The notes: generated by a model from the sequence alone, not told the origin. Shown: positions 9,216-19,444, counted from the stretch's first letter. The stretch is 64,000 bases of DNA from Robiginitomaculum sp. (GCA_002733605.1 NVWK01000011.1:186001-250000); one strand, 5' to 3'. Program-made: numbers and translations.

Positions 9216-10976
9216 AACATGGGTACATATTTTTCAAATAAAAGTTTTTTTCTGTTCCGTGCTTTTTTGACTGGCCGCACTTTTTTGACAGGGTTGGTTT
9301 TGGTGTGGGCGGGTCTCGTATATTCTCCGGCGGGCGCACAACAGGAAACGCCTCCGGCGCAACAGGACGCACCGGTTGAAGAAATAACTCAGGAAGAGGA
9401 AGATTCACAGCAACAGCTCGTCAATGCGCTTTTGTCTTTGAGCGAAAGCTTGCAAGCCCGTCGCGAGCGTTTGGACGCCCTAACGGTTGAGTTCGGCGCG
9501 CTGGAAGACGACATAGATAAAACGGCACAGGAAGCAGAAATAGAGGGCTTGGGCGAAGAGATTGTTCAAGCCGAACAAGAAATTGATCTCGTGGTTTTGG
9601 GGCTGCAAGCCCGTCAATATACTATAGACGGTACAGTGACAGAGAAGACCGAGCTTAAAGATGAAGTCGCGAAAATTTTCGAACCGATCATCCAGTCTTT
9701 AAAACGCGCGACAGAGCCAGCCCGACGTATGGAAGAGTTAAGGTTGCTGGCAGAACAGGCCGAGAGCCGTATTACGGTTGCGGATTTAACGTTAGAAAAT
9801 TTGAACATTTACCGCTCTGCCGAAACCGAATATCCGGCCGAGGTACAAGAGCGGCTGGATCGCTATCTCGAAATATGGGCTGAACGTTTGCAGGAATCGG
9901 AAAACCTTGCATTGGCTCTGGATGAACAACTTGCCAATGCCAAGCGCGCACAGGGCAATTCATTTAAGCAATTTTCACAGGATTTTGGTAATTTTATTAT
10001 CAATCGGGGGACCAGTCTTTTTCTGGCGCTTGGGCTTGGTATCGGATTTCTCTTATTGTGTCAGGGCATACATATGATCGCGGCCTATTATTACAGGCGT
10101 TCCCATGACGGGGTGTTATCAGCTGCCATGCGTGTATTTGCGATGATGCTGTCGATCATTGGTGTGGTTGGCGGGTTTATGATTGCCATTACGATCTTCA
10201 ATATTCGCCATGACTGGCTGATGCTGGCGATGAGCCTTTTACTGGGGCTGGGTATTAGCTGGACATTCGTCCGCTCGCTCCATTCCTTGTTGGAGCAGGC
10301 GCGGGTTTTGTTAAATCTGGGCGCGATACGTGAGGGTGAACGCACAGTTATTAATGGCATTCCGTACAAAATCGAGCGCCTGTCCGTGTATTCCAAATTT
10401 TACAACCCAGTCTTGAAAGGTGGTAATTTGATTTATCCGGTGCACGAGTTGCTTGGCATGCATTCGCGGCCCGTTATCAAGGGCGAGGTGTGGTTTCCGA
10501 CCGAAATAGGAGATTGGATTGTTCGGGATGGTCATCATTATCAGGTTATGGACCAAACCCCGGAACATGTTATTTTACAAAAACCGGGCGGCGCGGAAGA
10601 TTTTGTGCCGGTGGCAGAATTTTTGGGCACGCTTTTCGAAGTGATCACGAATGGATATTGTGCTAAATACAGGTTCGGTTTGGATTATAAACATCTCTCA
10701 GACGCGCGCGAAATTATCCCTAAAAAGATTAGCGCGGCGGTGAAAGCCCGGGTTGAAAAAGAGTTAGGCAAGGGCGCGATTATAGCAATAGACACGCGGT
10801 TTATCGCGATGGGTGACAGTTCATTATTGTTTGATGTAATGGTTGATCTTGGCCCGGGATATGGCAAACATTGGCGCAGAATGCAGAAATATATCAACTG
10901 CGCGGTTGCGGATATGTGCCTTGAAAACACATGGACAATTCCGTTCCCGCAACTGGTTATACATAAGGGGGCTTAG
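9213..10976 (+). CDS. MscS-like mechanosensitive channel family membrane protein
   Basis: This protein of 587 residues (585 from the ATG at 9219) has an N-terminal signal-like hydrophobic stretch ending near AGAQQ. An acidic, helical periplasmic region rich in Glu and Gln (about residues 45-255, likely coiled coil) follows. Three hydrophobic segments lie near 265-290, 307-330 and 334-353, and then a beta-domain-like region (GERTVINGIPYKIE) reminiscent of the MscS cytoplasmic domain. The family gates on membrane tension, but the C-terminal part is divergent, so channel activity is inferred. The start is uncertain: GTG 9213 and ATG 9219 both lack an obvious Shine-Dalgarno and sit on the hairpin downstream of trxA. 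It is convergent with folC, with a 4-base overlap of the 3' ends. Confidence 0.7.
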   Translation: MNMGTYFSNKSFFLFRAFLTGRTFLTGLVLVWAGLVYSPAGAQQETPPAQQDAPVEEITQEEEDSQQQLVNALLSLSESLQARRERLDALTVEFGALEDDIDKTAQEAEIEGLGEEIVQAEQEIDLVVLGLQARQYTIDGTVTEKTELKDEVAKIFEPIIQSLKRATEPARRMEELRLLAEQAESRITVADLTLENLNIYRSAETEYPAEVQERLDRYLEIWAERLQESENLALALDEQLANAKRAQGNSFKQFSQDFGNFIINRGTSLFLALGLGIGFLLLCQGIHMIAAYYYRRSHDGVLSAAMRVFAMMLSIIGVVGGFMIAITIFNIRHDWLMLAMSLLLGLGISWTFVRSLHSLLEQARVLLNLGAIREGERTVINGIPYKIERLSVYSKFYNPVLKGGNLIYPVHELLGMHSRPVIKGEVWFPTEIGDWIVRDGHHYQVMDQTPEHVILQKPGGAEDFVPVAEFLGTLFEVITNGYCAKYRFGLDYKHLSDAREIIPKKISAAVKARVEKELGKGAIIAIDTRFIAMGDSSLLFDVMVDLGPGYGKHWRRMQKYINCAVADMCLENTWTIPFPQLVIHKGA

Positions 10977-12268
10977 CCGAGCGCTAACGCTTCACCCGCC
11001 AGATACAAAGACCCGCATATTAGGATACGCGGCGGCATTTCCGTTTTAAGCGTACAGGCTTTTATTACGGCCTGCGTCAGTGTGTCGGCGGCGTAAGCTT
11101 CAAGCCCCCGGCCTTTGGCCATATCTATGAGACTGTCCGGCCCAATGGCGGCGTGATCGCGTATAGGCACGGCGATCAGGGCATGGGCAAGGCCTGTGAA
11201 CGCATCCAGAAAACCGGGCGCATCCTTATTGGCCAACATGCCCATGACCAGCACCAGCGGGCGCGGAGATTTGTTTTCGATTTCGGCCAATGCGGCCGCT
11301 ATGGCCCGGGCCGCATGCGGGTTATGTCCGCCGTCGAGCCAAAGCTCGGCCTGATGGGCGTTGGTGATTTCAAACAAAGGCCCGTGTGTTAGCGGGTGTA
11401 AACGGGCTGGCCAACGGGCGTTTGCAATGCCTTTGGCGATGGCGCGGTCATCGATGTGCAGGGTTTTGGCAATGGCGATGGCCAGTCCGGCATTGATCGT
11501 TTGATGGTCGCCGGTCAGGGCGGGGAGGGGTAAATCTAAAAGCTGGCCTTCATCTTCGTACACAAGGCGGCCTTGTTGGCGATAGCAATGGAAGTGTTCG
11601 TCAAGATTTTTTAAATCTGTACGGGCGGTGGCGGCTTCGGAACTTAGGACGGCGCGGACAAGATTGGTTTGCGGGGCCGAAAATGCAGGTGTGTGGGGCT
11701 TGAAAATGCCGGCCTTTTCACGGGCAATGCCGGCCAGATCGTTGCCCAGAAATTCCTTATGATCATAGTCGATGGCGGTGATGGCAATGGCGGCCGGTTG
11801 AGAGATCACATTGGTGGCGTCATAGCGTCCGCCCAGTCCGGTTTCCAGCAACAATAAATCTGCGGGATGCTCACTAAACGCTAAAAAGGCAGCGGCTGTC
11901 GTAGCTTCGAAAAACGACAGGGGTTTGCCGTCATTGGCGGTTTGTACCCGCGCCAGCGCGTCCAGTAAAACCGGTTCTTCGATCATTGCGCCCGCGAGGA
12001 CAATGCGTTCGCGAAAGCTGACCAGATGCGGGGAGGTATAGACATGGACGCGCAGGCCTTGAGCCTCGGCAATGGCGCGCAGGAAGGCCAGGGTCGAGCC
12101 TTTGCCGTTGGTGCCGGCAATGTGTACGGTTGGCGGCAGGCTGTCTTGGGGATTGCCAAGTGCTTTTAAAACACGCTCTATACGTTCCAGCCCAAGATCG
12201 ATTTTTTTGGGGTGTAAATGTTCGAGATGTTTAAGCGCGTCTTTAAGCTTAGCGCTGTCTTTATCCAC
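10973..12268 (-). CDS. folC: Dihydrofolate synthase / folylpolyglutamate synthase FolC
   Basis: This 431-residue Mur-ligase-fold enzyme adds glutamate to dihydropteroate and to folates using ATP. The P-loop GTNGKGST is near residue 52, and the ligase motifs LLETGLGGRYDATN and WLDGGHNPHAARA are intact. It starts with GTG, 15 bases after the accD stop and on the same strand, so accD-folC is an operon as in many proteobacteria. The spacer contains three near copies of GTGGATA, which look like codon repetition rather than a control element. Confidence 0.93.
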   Translation of the reverse strand: MDKDSAKLKDALKHLEHLHPKKIDLGLERIERVLKALGNPQDSLPPTVHIAGTNGKGSTLAFLRAIAEAQGLRVHVYTSPHLVSFRERIVLAGAMIEEPVLLDALARVQTANDGKPLSFFEATTAAAFLAFSEHPADLLLLETGLGGRYDATNVISQPAAIAITAIDYDHKEFLGNDLAGIAREKAGIFKPHTPAFSAPQTNLVRAVLSSEAATARTDLKNLDEHFHCYRQQGRLVYEDEGQLLDLPLPALTGDHQTINAGLAIAIAKTLHIDDRAIAKGIANARWPARLHPLTHGPLFEITNAHQAELWLDGGHNPHAARAIAAALAEIENKSPRPLVLVMGMLANKDAPGFLDAFTGLAHALIAVPIRDHAAIGPDSLIDMAKGRGLEAYAADTLTQAVIKACTLKTEMPPRILICGSLYLAGEALALG

Positions 12269-12283
12269 GACTATCCACCACCA

Positions 12284-13162
12284 TTATCCACCACTGGCAA
12301 GTTTGTTCGGTGTGCGGTTTGTCTGCATCAGTACGGACAGGATTTTGGCCAGAGTTGTGCGCATATCTTTACGGGCGACGACCTGATCGATCATGCCTTT
12401 GGCTTTCAGATACTCTGAGCGCTGGAAACCTTCGGGCAATTTTTCGCGAATGGTTTGCTCGATCACTCTAGGGCCGGCAAAACAAATCAGGGCTTCGGGT
12501 TCGGCCAGATGCACATCGCCCAACATGGCATAACTGGCGGTCACGCCGCCGGTCGTGGGGTCGGTCAGCACAACAATATAGGGCAAGCCCTTTTCGCGCA
12601 GCATTTGCACGCCGATGGTTGTGCGCGGCATTTGCATGAGGGACAACGCCCCTTCTTGCATACGGGCACCGCCAGCCGCCGTGAAAATTACCAAGGGAAG
12701 GTGGCGTTCAATTGCCTGTTCACACGCGGTGATAAAGGCTTCGCCTGCCGCCATGCCGAGAGAGCCGCCCATAAAGGCGAAATTCTGCACCAAAACGAGA
12801 GCGTCTACGCCTTCGATTTTGCCAACGGCCAAGGCCATAACGTCTTTGGTACCGGTTTTGGCACGGGCGGTTTTCAAGCGGTCTGTATATTTCTTGTCGT
12901 CTTTGAACTTTAACGGGTCGGTCGCCACATCGGGCAGTTCCAGCCGTTCGTGTTCGCCATCGTCAAATGTGTAGGCAAGCCGGAACTCTGGCCCGATCCG
13001 CATGTGATGTCCGGCGGGGGTGACGTGCAGATTTGCCGCCAAATCCGTATGAAAAACCATCTCTCCGGACTTCGGACATTTCACCCAGAAATTATCCGGC
13101 GTATCCCGCTTGGTAAAGATTTTCTTCACTCCGGGAGGTGTCAATTTTGATATCCAGTTCAT
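12284..13162 (-). CDS. accD: Acetyl-CoA carboxylase carboxyltransferase subunit beta AccD
   Basis: This is the beta subunit of the ACC carboxyltransferase (292 residues), which with AccA transfers the carboxyl group from biotin to acetyl-CoA to make malonyl-CoA for fatty acids. The crotonase-like core is clear ([37 protein letters not shown]). The N-terminal zinc ribbon found in E. coli AccD (four Cys) is degraded here: only one Cys remains (WVKCPKSGE, then VTPAGHH). Loss of these cysteines is seen in other alphaproteobacterial AccD sequences. The gene is upstream of folC on the same strand. Confidence 0.94.
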   Translation of the reverse strand: MNWISKLTPPGVKKIFTKRDTPDNFWVKCPKSGEMVFHTDLAANLHVTPAGHHMRIGPEFRLAYTFDDGEHERLELPDVATDPLKFKDDKKYTDRLKTARAKTGTKDVMALAVGKIEGVDALVLVQNFAFMGGSLGMAAGEAFITACEQAIERHLPLVIFTAAGGARMQEGALSLMQMPRTTIGVQMLREKGLPYIVVLTDPTTGGVTASYAMLGDVHLAEPEALICFAGPRVIEQTIREKLPEGFQRSEYLKAKGMIDQVVARKDMRTTLAKILSVLMQTNRTPNKLASGG

Positions 13163-13335
13163 AGGGAGTGTTTAGCGGTTTTGGAATGTAGAGGCAAGAG
13201 GCATGTACGAGAGACGGGAAGGCCAGGCCTGATCGGGAATGTATAAAGAGGTGGTATGGAGTGCATACAAAAATGAAACTTGCGAGAACGTGCAGAAAAA
13301 TGTGAGTGTATTAAACGTTTAGGGGAGAATGCGGG

Positions 13336-13776
13336 ATGAAACTATTTGCGAAAATATTGCTGACGATTGCGGCCATACAATACGGCGTTATTCCGGTGAT
13401 TGTGGATTTAACCGACACCCATGTTTTTCATCATGGTTGGCCCCCGCACGCGCGATTCCATATGGTATGGTTGTTGATAATTGGCAGTAGTGTTGCGGCT
13501 TATGTTCTGGCTTTGCTGTGGGTGGTTGGTAAAGACAAAACAGAGAGCTTGCGCCATGCGGCTGTTTTGGGATGTTTGCCATTGATCGGGTTTTTTGCGT
13601 CTGCGGTTTTAATGGGTCGGTATGGCGGCTCTCTATCCGATTTGGAACACCCGATTCGGGTGATGGGTCTGGACGGAAATGTGGTGAGCTTTAGTGTGGC
13701 CGCCGTGTTGCAAATTACGGGTACGATCCTGATGTGGCGCCAAACTAAGCCGGGACTAAAAGAGACTAAAGTTTAG
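13336..13776 (+). CDS. Small four-helix membrane protein (DUF6640-like)
   Basis: This 146-residue protein is hydrophobic, with four predicted membrane helices at about residues 4-24, 42-64, 74-92 and 112-132. The motif DTHVFHHGWPPHARFH after helix 1 resembles the DUF6640 family, which I recognise only from that motif; no function is known. A purine-rich GGGGAGA lies about 10 bases before the ATG. It is the only + strand gene in this part, inserted between accD and the trp genes, and its 3' end overlaps the convergent GNAT gene by 11 bases. Confidence 0.6.
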   Translation: MKLFAKILLTIAAIQYGVIPVIVDLTDTHVFHHGWPPHARFHMVWLLIIGSSVAAYVLALLWVVGKDKTESLRHAAVLGCLPLIGFFASAVLMGRYGGSLSDLEHPIRVMGLDGNVVSFSVAAVLQITGTILMWRQTKPGLKETKV

Positions 13777-14218
13777 CCCGCAGTCGCACCATATCTATAC
13801 AGCGTATACCGTTTTCAAAAATGGGCTCATAATTGGCGAAGAAATTTTTATCAATGCTGTGGAGGCGAAACCCGCACTTTTGGTAGAGGGCCAATTGGCC
13901 AAGGGATGAATTTCCGGTGCCGACCTCAAGGGTTGTGGCACCCTTGTTTTTGGCCAGTGTTTTAATTTCGCTAATGAGCTGCTTCGCAATGCCTTTGCCT
14001 TGGTGAGCGTTATGAACCGCAATGTTTCTAAGCTCGAAACCCCCGTCTTGATGTGTAAGCACTGCGATACCGATAATTGCGGTGTTGTGGTTGGCCACAA
14101 GGATATCAGCGGTTTTAAGATACGCCCTAACAGCCGCTTCGTCTGGATCTGCATCCAGTAACAGGGCCATAATTTCGGGTGTGTATGGGCCTGAATAAGG
14201 GTGTATTTTTATACTCAC
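13766..14218 (-). CDS. GNAT family N-acetyltransferase
   Basis: This 150-residue GNAT-fold protein probably transfers an acyl group from acetyl-CoA to an amine. The acetyl-CoA binding motif A is visible as IAVHNAHQGKGIAKQLI, preceded by beta strands (IIGIAVLTHQDGGFELRNI), and motif B as LALYQKCGFR. It starts with GTG only 7 bases after the trpA stop on the same strand, so it is probably the last gene of the trpFBA transcript. The substrate cannot be told from sequence. Confidence 0.75.
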   Translation of the reverse strand: MSIKIHPYSGPYTPEIMALLLDADPDEAAVRAYLKTADILVANHNTAIIGIAVLTHQDGGFELRNIAVHNAHQGKGIAKQLISEIKTLAKNKGATTLEVGTGNSSLGQLALYQKCGFRLHSIDKNFFANYEPIFENGIRCIDMVRLRAKL

Positions 14219-14225
14219 ACGTCCC

Positions 14226-15017
14226 TCATAACCCGTGGGCGGCGTCTGCTAGTGATTTTACCAAGGCAAGGGCGGCGTCTTGACCATTTTTGTGGAAAGC
14301 ATCCACAATGGCTGTGCCGACAACCACCGCGTCTGCGTCTTTGGCGACACGGGCGGATTGTTCGGGGGTTCTGACGCCGAAGCCGACAACGACGGGCAGG
14401 CCGGATTGTTTGCGGATGCGGGTGACGGCGTCGGAAACGGCGGCGCTTTGGCCCAAAGCTTTGCCTGTGACGCCGGCGACGGATACGTAATAGATAAAGC
14501 CTCTTGTGTTCGCGCACACGATTGGTAGGCGGGCATCGTCCGTGGTTGGGGTGGCGAGCCGGATGAGGGCGAGATCATGGCTCTCGAATGCTGAACGAAG
14601 CTCTCCGTCTTCCTCGGGGGGTAGATCGACAATAATGGCCCCGTCTACGCCTGCGGCTTTGGCGGCGGTCGCAAATTCGGCGTAGCCCATATAGTGCACC
14701 GGATTGGCATAGCCCATGAGGATGATCGGCGTGTCCGCATTGGTTTTACGAAACTCTGTCGCCATTTTCAAAATGGTTTTCAGGGTGGTTTTGGCTTTGA
14801 GAGACCGCAGTCCGGCCAGTTCGATCACCGGGCCATCGGCGGCAGGGTCGGTGAACGGCATGCCCAGTTCTATGATGTCGACACCGGCTTCGGGTAGGGC
14901 TTTCATCAGAGCGAGACTTGCCTTGAAATCAGGATCGCCGCCCATCATATAGGCGACAAAACCGGATTTGTTTTCGGATTTTAGTTTGGCGAAAGTGGCG
15001 TCTATGCGTTTGGTCAT
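14226..15017 (-). CDS. trpA: Tryptophan synthase alpha chain TrpA
   Basis: TrpA (263 residues) cleaves indole-3-glycerol phosphate to indole and glyceraldehyde-3-phosphate and channels indole to TrpB. Typical TIM-barrel motifs are present: [18 protein letters not shown] with the catalytic Glu and Asp (the latter in DLPPEE), [13 protein letters not shown], and the phosphate loop [11 protein letters not shown]. Its ATG overlaps the trpB stop by 4 bases (ATGA), indicating coupled translation. Confidence 0.96.
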   Translation of the reverse strand: MTKRIDATFAKLKSENKSGFVAYMMGGDPDFKASLALMKALPEAGVDIIELGMPFTDPAADGPVIELAGLRSLKAKTTLKTILKMATEFRKTNADTPIILMGYANPVHYMGYAEFATAAKAAGVDGAIIVDLPPEEDGELRSAFESHDLALIRLATPTTDDARLPIVCANTRGFIYYVSVAGVTGKALGQSAAVSDAVTRIRKQSGLPVVVGFGVRTPEQSARVAKDADAVVVGTAIVDAFHKNGQDAALALVKSLADAAHGL

Positions 15018-16207
15018 ATATCGACCCCCAACACATCTGCAATGGTGTTGACGTCTTTGTCACCGCGTCCCGATAAATTCATAATAATCAGACCGTCAGG
15101 GCCAAGCTCTTTGGCAAGATCAAGGGTGCGCGGAATGGCATGGGCGCTTTCGAGGGCAGGGATGATGCCTTCCAGTTTGGTACACATCTGGAAGGCTTCG
15201 ACGGCTTCATCATCGGTGGCCGAGAGATATTCGGCGCGTCCGATTTCGTGTAAATAGGAGTGCTCCGGCCCGATGCCCGGATAATCAAGTCCGGCAGATA
15301 TGGAATGGGCATCACAAATTTGACCATTCTCGTCCTGGAGAAGATAGGTGCGGTTGCCGTGCAAAATACCGGGCCTGCCGCCTTTCAAGCTGGCCGCGTG
15401 TAGGGGTGTGTCGAGACCGCGCCCTGCGGCTTCGACGCCGATCAGACGCACGTCACTGTCGGGGATAAATTCATGGAAAATCCCCATCGCGTTCGAGCCG
15501 CCGCCAATGCAGGCGACGATAGCATCGGGGAGGCGGTTTTCGGCCTTCAAGATTTGCTGTTTGGCTTCGCGGCCAATGATGGATTGAAAATCGCGCACCA
15601 TTTCAGGATAGGGGTGTGGGCCTGCGACGGTGCCTATGCAATAAAACGTATCCTCGACATTGGTGACCCAGTCGCGCAGAGCTTCGTTCATGGCGTCTTT
15701 GAGGGTGGCGGTACCGGAGGTGACGGAACGGACTTCTGCGCCCAGAAGCTTCATGCGAAACACGTTCGGTTTTTGGCGTTCAATATCGGTCGCGCCCATA
15801 AAGACAATGCACTGCATACCAAAGCGTGCGGCCAGAGTGGCGGTAGCAACCCCGTGTTGTCCGGCACCGGTTTCGGCGATGATGCGGGTTTTGCCCATGC
15901 GCCTCGCGAGCAGAAGTTGGCCAAGGCAATTGTTGACTTTGTGGGCGCCCGTATGGTTGAGGTCTTCGCGCTTGAGGTAAATTTTGGCGCCTTGTGCGTG
16001 CTCTGTCAGGCGCTCGGCAAAATACAGTGGGCTGGGGCGACCAATATAATGGGTGGCAAGATCGTCGAACTCTTTTTGATAGGCCGGGTCGGCGCGGGCA
16101 ATTTTATAGGCCTCTTCGAGGGCCAAAATCGGCGGCATCAATGTTTCGGCAACAAACCGGCCACCAAAGGCACCAAAGCGCCCGTTTTCATCAGGGTAAT
16201 TGCTCAT
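15014..16207 (-). CDS. trpB: Tryptophan synthase beta chain TrpB
   Basis: TrpB (397 residues) is the PLP enzyme that condenses indole with serine. The PLP Lys lies in the motif [11 protein letters not shown], the substrate loop is [12 protein letters not shown], and the phosphate-binding stretch is GGGSNAMG. The start follows trpF by 8 bases on the same strand and the end overlaps trpA by 4 bases, so trpF-trpB-trpA is one operon with coupled subunits. Confidence 0.97.
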   Translation of the reverse strand: MSNYPDENGRFGAFGGRFVAETLMPPILALEEAYKIARADPAYQKEFDDLATHYIGRPSPLYFAERLTEHAQGAKIYLKREDLNHTGAHKVNNCLGQLLLARRMGKTRIIAETGAGQHGVATATLAARFGMQCIVFMGATDIERQKPNVFRMKLLGAEVRSVTSGTATLKDAMNEALRDWVTNVEDTFYCIGTVAGPHPYPEMVRDFQSIIGREAKQQILKAENRLPDAIVACIGGGSNAMGIFHEFIPDSDVRLIGVEAAGRGLDTPLHAASLKGGRPGILHGNRTYLLQDENGQICDAHSISAGLDYPGIGPEHSYLHEIGRAEYLSATDDEAVEAFQMCTKLEGIIPALESAHAIPRTLDLAKELGPDGLIIMNLSGRGDKDVNTIADVLGVDI

Positions 16208-16215
16208 GATTTTTC

Positions 16216-16857
16216 CTATGTATGGATGGCCTTCATCAGTTGCGCTATCAAAGCGTGATCTTTTACGCCAGCGCGGGCCTCAACACCAGAGGCGACATCA
16301 AATATTTTGGCATCTGTGTTTTGAAGTGCGTCTTTGATGTTGGCCGGGTTTAGACCGCCCGCCAGAATATAGGGTGTTTTGGGCGTAAACCCTTGTAAAA
16401 TCGTCCAGTCAAAAGCGGTGCCGTGCCCACCGCGCTGGGCCGTGTTTTTGGATGGTTTAGCGTCGAGGAGAATATACTCGACAAGGCCTTCATATTCGTG
16501 AACCGTTTTCAAATCGTCTTGCGTGCGCACCGGTACGGCTTTGATAATGTCCAGACCCGTCACGGCTTTGATGGCACGGACGCGGGCTGGGGTTTCGTCC
16601 CCGTGTAGCTGTAAAAAATCCGGGTTCATCCGGGTGGAGATTTGCATCAGAACATCATCGGTAGCATTGACGGTGACCGCGACCCGTTTGGCGAGGCCGG
16701 ATGCGGGACGGGCCAGTTCTACTGCGTCGCCGATACTGATCGCGCGCGGGCTTTCACACGCGATGATGAAGCCAAGAAAATCCGCACCGTGCGCGATGGC
16801 GGCTTCGACGTCTTGTGCACGGGTCAGGCCGCAGATTTTTACCAATGGGGTGCTCAT
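16216..16857 (-). CDS. trpF: Phosphoribosylanthranilate isomerase TrpF
   Basis: TrpF (213 residues) catalyses the Amadori rearrangement of phosphoribosylanthranilate. The catalytic Cys is in VKICGLTR (residues 6-13), and the general acid Asp and phosphate loops are in [14 protein letters not shown] and FDVASGVE. It is the first gene of the trpFBA(-GNAT) transcript. A strong terminator upstream of it ends the mscL transcript and insulates it; the approximately 40 bases between that terminator and the start must hold its own promoter. Confidence 0.94.
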   Translation of the reverse strand: MSTPLVKICGLTRAQDVEAAIAHGADFLGFIIACESPRAISIGDAVELARPASGLAKRVAVTVNATDDVLMQISTRMNPDFLQLHGDETPARVRAIKAVTGLDIIKAVPVRTQDDLKTVHEYEGLVEYILLDAKPSKNTAQRGGHGTAFDWTILQGFTPKTPYILAGGLNPANIKDALQNTDAKIFDVASGVEARAGVKDHALIAQLMKAIHT

Positions 16858-16892
16858 AACGGTTTATATGCATGATGGTGGTGTTAAGCCAA

Positions 16893-16922
16893 TAAAAAAG
16901 GGTGTCCAAGGACACCCTTTTC
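16893..16922 (-). terminator. Rho-independent terminator of mscL
   Basis: GGGTGTCC and GGACACCC form a GC-rich hairpin with a tight loop. On the - strand it is preceded by an A run and followed by TTTTTT, the classical intrinsic terminator layout. It lies about 20 bases after the mscL stop and about 40 bases before the trpF start. Confidence 0.85.
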
Positions 16923-16942
16923 CAAGCTTATATTTTCAGGAT

Positions 16943-17332
16943 TTATTTTTTCAATAAATCGCGAATTTCTGCAAGCAGGACTTCTTGCGCCGGTGGGGCG
17001 GAAGGTGCGGCTTCTTCTTTTTTCTTGAACTTGTTCATGTTTTTGATGATCTGGAACAAGACAAAGGCGACGATCAGGAAGGCGATCAGGGCATTGATGA
17101 AATTGCCATAATTGATCGCCACTTCGGCTGTGTCGCCTTCGGCAGCTTGGAGGACGATTTTTAGGGCCGAGAAATCAACCCCGCCCATCAACAGACCGAT
17201 TGGCGGCATAAGCACATCCGAAACCAGAGACTTGATGATGGTGCCAAATGCGCCGCCCATAATGATGCCGACAGCCATGTCGAGCATATTGCCTTTGACG
17301 GCAAATTCTTTGAATTCTGAAATCATTCCCAT
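16943..17332 (-). CDS. mscL: Large-conductance mechanosensitive channel MscL
   Basis: MscL (129 residues) is the homopentameric emergency valve of the inner membrane, opened by membrane tension on hypo-osmotic shock. The N-terminal motif [24 protein letters not shown] with TM1, the periplasmic loop, TM2 ([21 protein letters not shown]) and the charged C-terminal helix are all present at the usual length. It stands alone on the - strand with its own terminator. Confidence 0.96.
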   Translation of the reverse strand: MGMISEFKEFAVKGNMLDMAVGIIMGGAFGTIIKSLVSDVLMPPIGLLMGGVDFSALKIVLQAAEGDTAEVAINYGNFINALIAFLIVAFVLFQIIKNMNKFKKKEEAAPSAPPAQEVLLAEIRDLLKK

Positions 17333-17468
17333 ATAACGTTCCCTTTAAAGTTGCTGTTGTTATGGGTTGTTCATACACCAATACGGGCTTGAAACAATAC
17401 CAATTTATGTGGAGCAGTAGGGAGGCGTGGAGATGCAAGGCGCGATGAAAGACAGGGAATAGACAAGT

Positions 17469-17759
17469 TTAGCCCTTGAGGGTTTTGTCTATTTTCTCGC
17501 GAATTTCTTTGCCAGCCCGGAAAAATGGAACGTATTTTTCAGGCACGGAGACAACGTCTCCGGTGCGTGGATTGCGTCCGGCGCGGGCTTTGCGGTAGCG
17601 CGGTGAAAATGTACCAAAGCCACGTAGCTCGACCCGTGCGCCCTTTTCAAGGGTCTGGGTGATGCTCTCGAGAACGGTTGCGACCACGCGTTCGACCTCT
17701 GTCGCGCTGAGGTGCGGGTTTTCGAGTTCCAAGGTTTCGATGAGTTCTGATTTAAGCAT
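17469..17759 (-). CDS. ihfB: Integration host factor subunit beta
   Basis: IhfB (96 residues) is the beta half of the IHF heterodimer, which bends DNA sharply at promoters, origins and att sites. The HU/IHF fold is complete: ELRGFGTFSPRYRKAR and the DNA-intercalating arm GRNPRTGDVVSVPEK with its Pro, then PFFRAGKEIREKI. The arm sequence favours IHF-beta over HU. In many proteobacteria ihfB follows rpsA directly; here three unrelated genes separate them. Confidence 0.9.
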   Translation of the reverse strand: MLKSELIETLELENPHLSATEVERVVATVLESITQTLEKGARVELRGFGTFSPRYRKARAGRNPRTGDVVSVPEKYVPFFRAGKEIREKIDKTLKG

Positions 17760-17789
17760 ATGTCTTTTTGACGGCTGAAACCGGTTTCG

Positions 17790-18227
17790 TCAAGAGGGGT
17801 CGGAAAGATTCAGGCTTACCAGCCGGGTCTTGATGTCATCGCGCGCGCTGCGGAAGCGGGCCAAAAGTGCATCTTCATCCAGTTTTGGACCCTCGCTTTC
17901 ATGAGGCGGTGCGGGGTCTGGCAAAGGCCAGTGCAAACGTTTGACGCGCCCGGGTACGACGGGGCAAACCTCATCTGCGCACAGGGTGATGATGATATCC
18001 ATTGCGTTGGTGTCGAGCGTATCTACGGATTTGGAGCTGTGGGCGGTGATATCAATGCCGATTTCGGCCATGGCTTTAACCGCGTAAGGATTGACGAAGG
18101 CGGGGGCAGAACCTGCGCTTTGTACATGGACGGGCGGGGTGGTGTCTTTGAACAGATTGCGGGCCAGGCCTTCGGCCATTTGGCTACGGGCGGAATTGGC
18201 AACGCACAGAAATAGGATGTTTGTCAT
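17790..18227 (-). CDS. Low-molecular-weight phosphatase family protein, ArsC-type arsenate reductase-like
   Basis: This 145-residue LMW-PTPase-fold protein has the P-loop C-V-A-N-S-A-R-S at residues 8-15 (CX5R) and the catalytic Asp in LPDPAPP. Two additional cysteines in the segment LCADEVCP are placed like the redox pair of thioredoxin-coupled ArsC arsenate reductases. It could reduce arsenate or dephosphorylate phosphotyrosine; the extra cysteines favour the former. Its ATG overlaps the stop of the membrane AraC regulator by 4 bases, so it is co-translated with that gene and not with ars transport genes, none of which are visible nearby. Confidence 0.72.
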   Translation of the reverse strand: MTNILFLCVANSARSQMAEGLARNLFKDTTPPVHVQSAGSAPAFVNPYAVKAMAEIGIDITAHSSKSVDTLDTNAMDIIITLCADEVCPVVPGRVKRLHWPLPDPAPPHESEGPKLDEDALLARFRSARDDIKTRLVSLNLSDPS

Positions 18228-19315
18228 GAAGGCCTCTTTTGTGTGCCCGTATTTTGGGCCTGAGTTTGAGTATGAGTTTGTGTTTGGTAGTCAGACGGGG
18301 ACATGTTTTCGCGAGCGCGAAATTCTTTGTTGAAACTGGATTTACTCCAAAACCCCGCGTCATACATGATGTCGATCATGGCCATTTCAGGATGGGCAGA
18401 GAGCAGGGTTTTGGCGGCGTTGACACGCAGGCCGTTCATATGGGCGGAATAGCTTTCGCCGTAAACCCGATTGATTGATTCCGACAGGCGGCGTCTGGAC
18501 AGGTTCAAGCGTTTTGCAATTGTGCCGAGGCCTAGGTTTTCTTGAGCGTAGAGGCGCTCGGTTTGTACCAGGTTTTCAAACGCAGTCACATTGGCTTTGT
18601 CGTCTTGGGACGGGGTTTGGGGGGCAGGGGTGTAGAGCCAGTCAAAGGGGGATGGGCGTTGCAGGGCGGCGCTGAGGACAATGGCGATCACACATAAATC
18701 CATGCACAAATTGATGAGCAGTGAAAGCGATCCTGTGAGTCCACGGCCACTGGCGATGTCGAAGATGACGAACCCTTCTATACAGACGGAGAGCGCCAAT
18801 AAAGCCGCAGACCCGATGAGGGCAAAATAATGTTTGTCCTTGCTTGCCCCCAAAAGTTCAAACTGTGTAGGGCCGCGTCTTGCCCGCCAGAGAAGGGCCA
18901 CGGCATAGGCGCTAAAAACAATGATGATGGCGAGATCAACATTGAAAATGAAAACGCCGGAAAACATTTGTGCGCCGATGATCAGGGCGGGGATCAAATG
19001 CAGGGTGTGTATTGGGCGAAGTTTAAAGTCCCAATCGCTGGCAGCGACGAAATATAAAAACATCAGAGGGCAGATAAGCAGGGCGAGCACGGGGCGCATG
19101 AGGCCCGGAAAACCTGCGCTTAAGCCGATCTTGCCGTTTGCGAGCATGAGACTGAGGAAACCATATTGAAAGGCAAACACAAAAAACAGGCTGCACAATA
19201 AAACACAGGGTAGGCGGTGACGGATAGGCTTTGTGCAGGCGCGCAACAAATGCAAGGCAAACAGCAAGCATGTGAACGAAACAGCATATCCGATGTTTTG
19301 CATGAGCATGGGCAT
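18224..19315 (-). CDS. AraC-family transcriptional regulator with membrane-embedded N-terminal half
   Basis: The N-terminal approximately 220 residues contain about seven hydrophobic segments (for example [43 protein letters not shown]). The C-terminal approximately 100 residues are an AraC/XylS double helix-turn-helix ([20 protein letters not shown], then [19 protein letters not shown]). It is therefore a one-component membrane sensor-regulator whose signal is unknown. The frame is open to a TTG at 19348; the ATG at 19315 is preferred because it starts just before the first membrane helix. It is divergent from a lipoprotein-like amidohydrolase (about 130 bases apart) and translationally coupled to the ArsC-like gene. 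Confidence 0.8.
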   Translation of the reverse strand: MPMLMQNIGYAVSFTCLLFALHLLRACTKPIRHRLPCVLLCSLFFVFAFQYGFLSLMLANGKIGLSAGFPGLMRPVLALLICPLMFLYFVAASDWDFKLRPIHTLHLIPALIIGAQMFSGVFIFNVDLAIIIVFSAYAVALLWRARRGPTQFELLGASKDKHYFALIGSAALLALSVCIEGFVIFDIASGRGLTGSLSLLINLCMDLCVIAIVLSAALQRPSPFDWLYTPAPQTPSQDDKANVTAFENLVQTERLYAQENLGLGTIAKRLNLSRRRLSESINRVYGESYSAHMNGLRVNAAKTLLSAHPEMAMIDIMYDAGFWSKSSFNKEFRARENMSPSDYQTQTHTQTQAQNTGTQKRPS

Positions 19316-19444
19316 AAGGTTTTTTACGGCGGTCTTATCAAAAATCAAAGTGAATTTTTAATCCAGAAACGTGACCGTAAACGCGTTCGTGGGCGCGGGG
19401 TGTGAATGTTTTGCTTAAGCTTTGTGAAAGGTAAGGAGAAAACC

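Noticed and set aside
12264-12300. Three near copies of GTGGATA at the accD-folC junction
   Set aside because: Short, falls in codons and spacer, no symmetry; likely chance.
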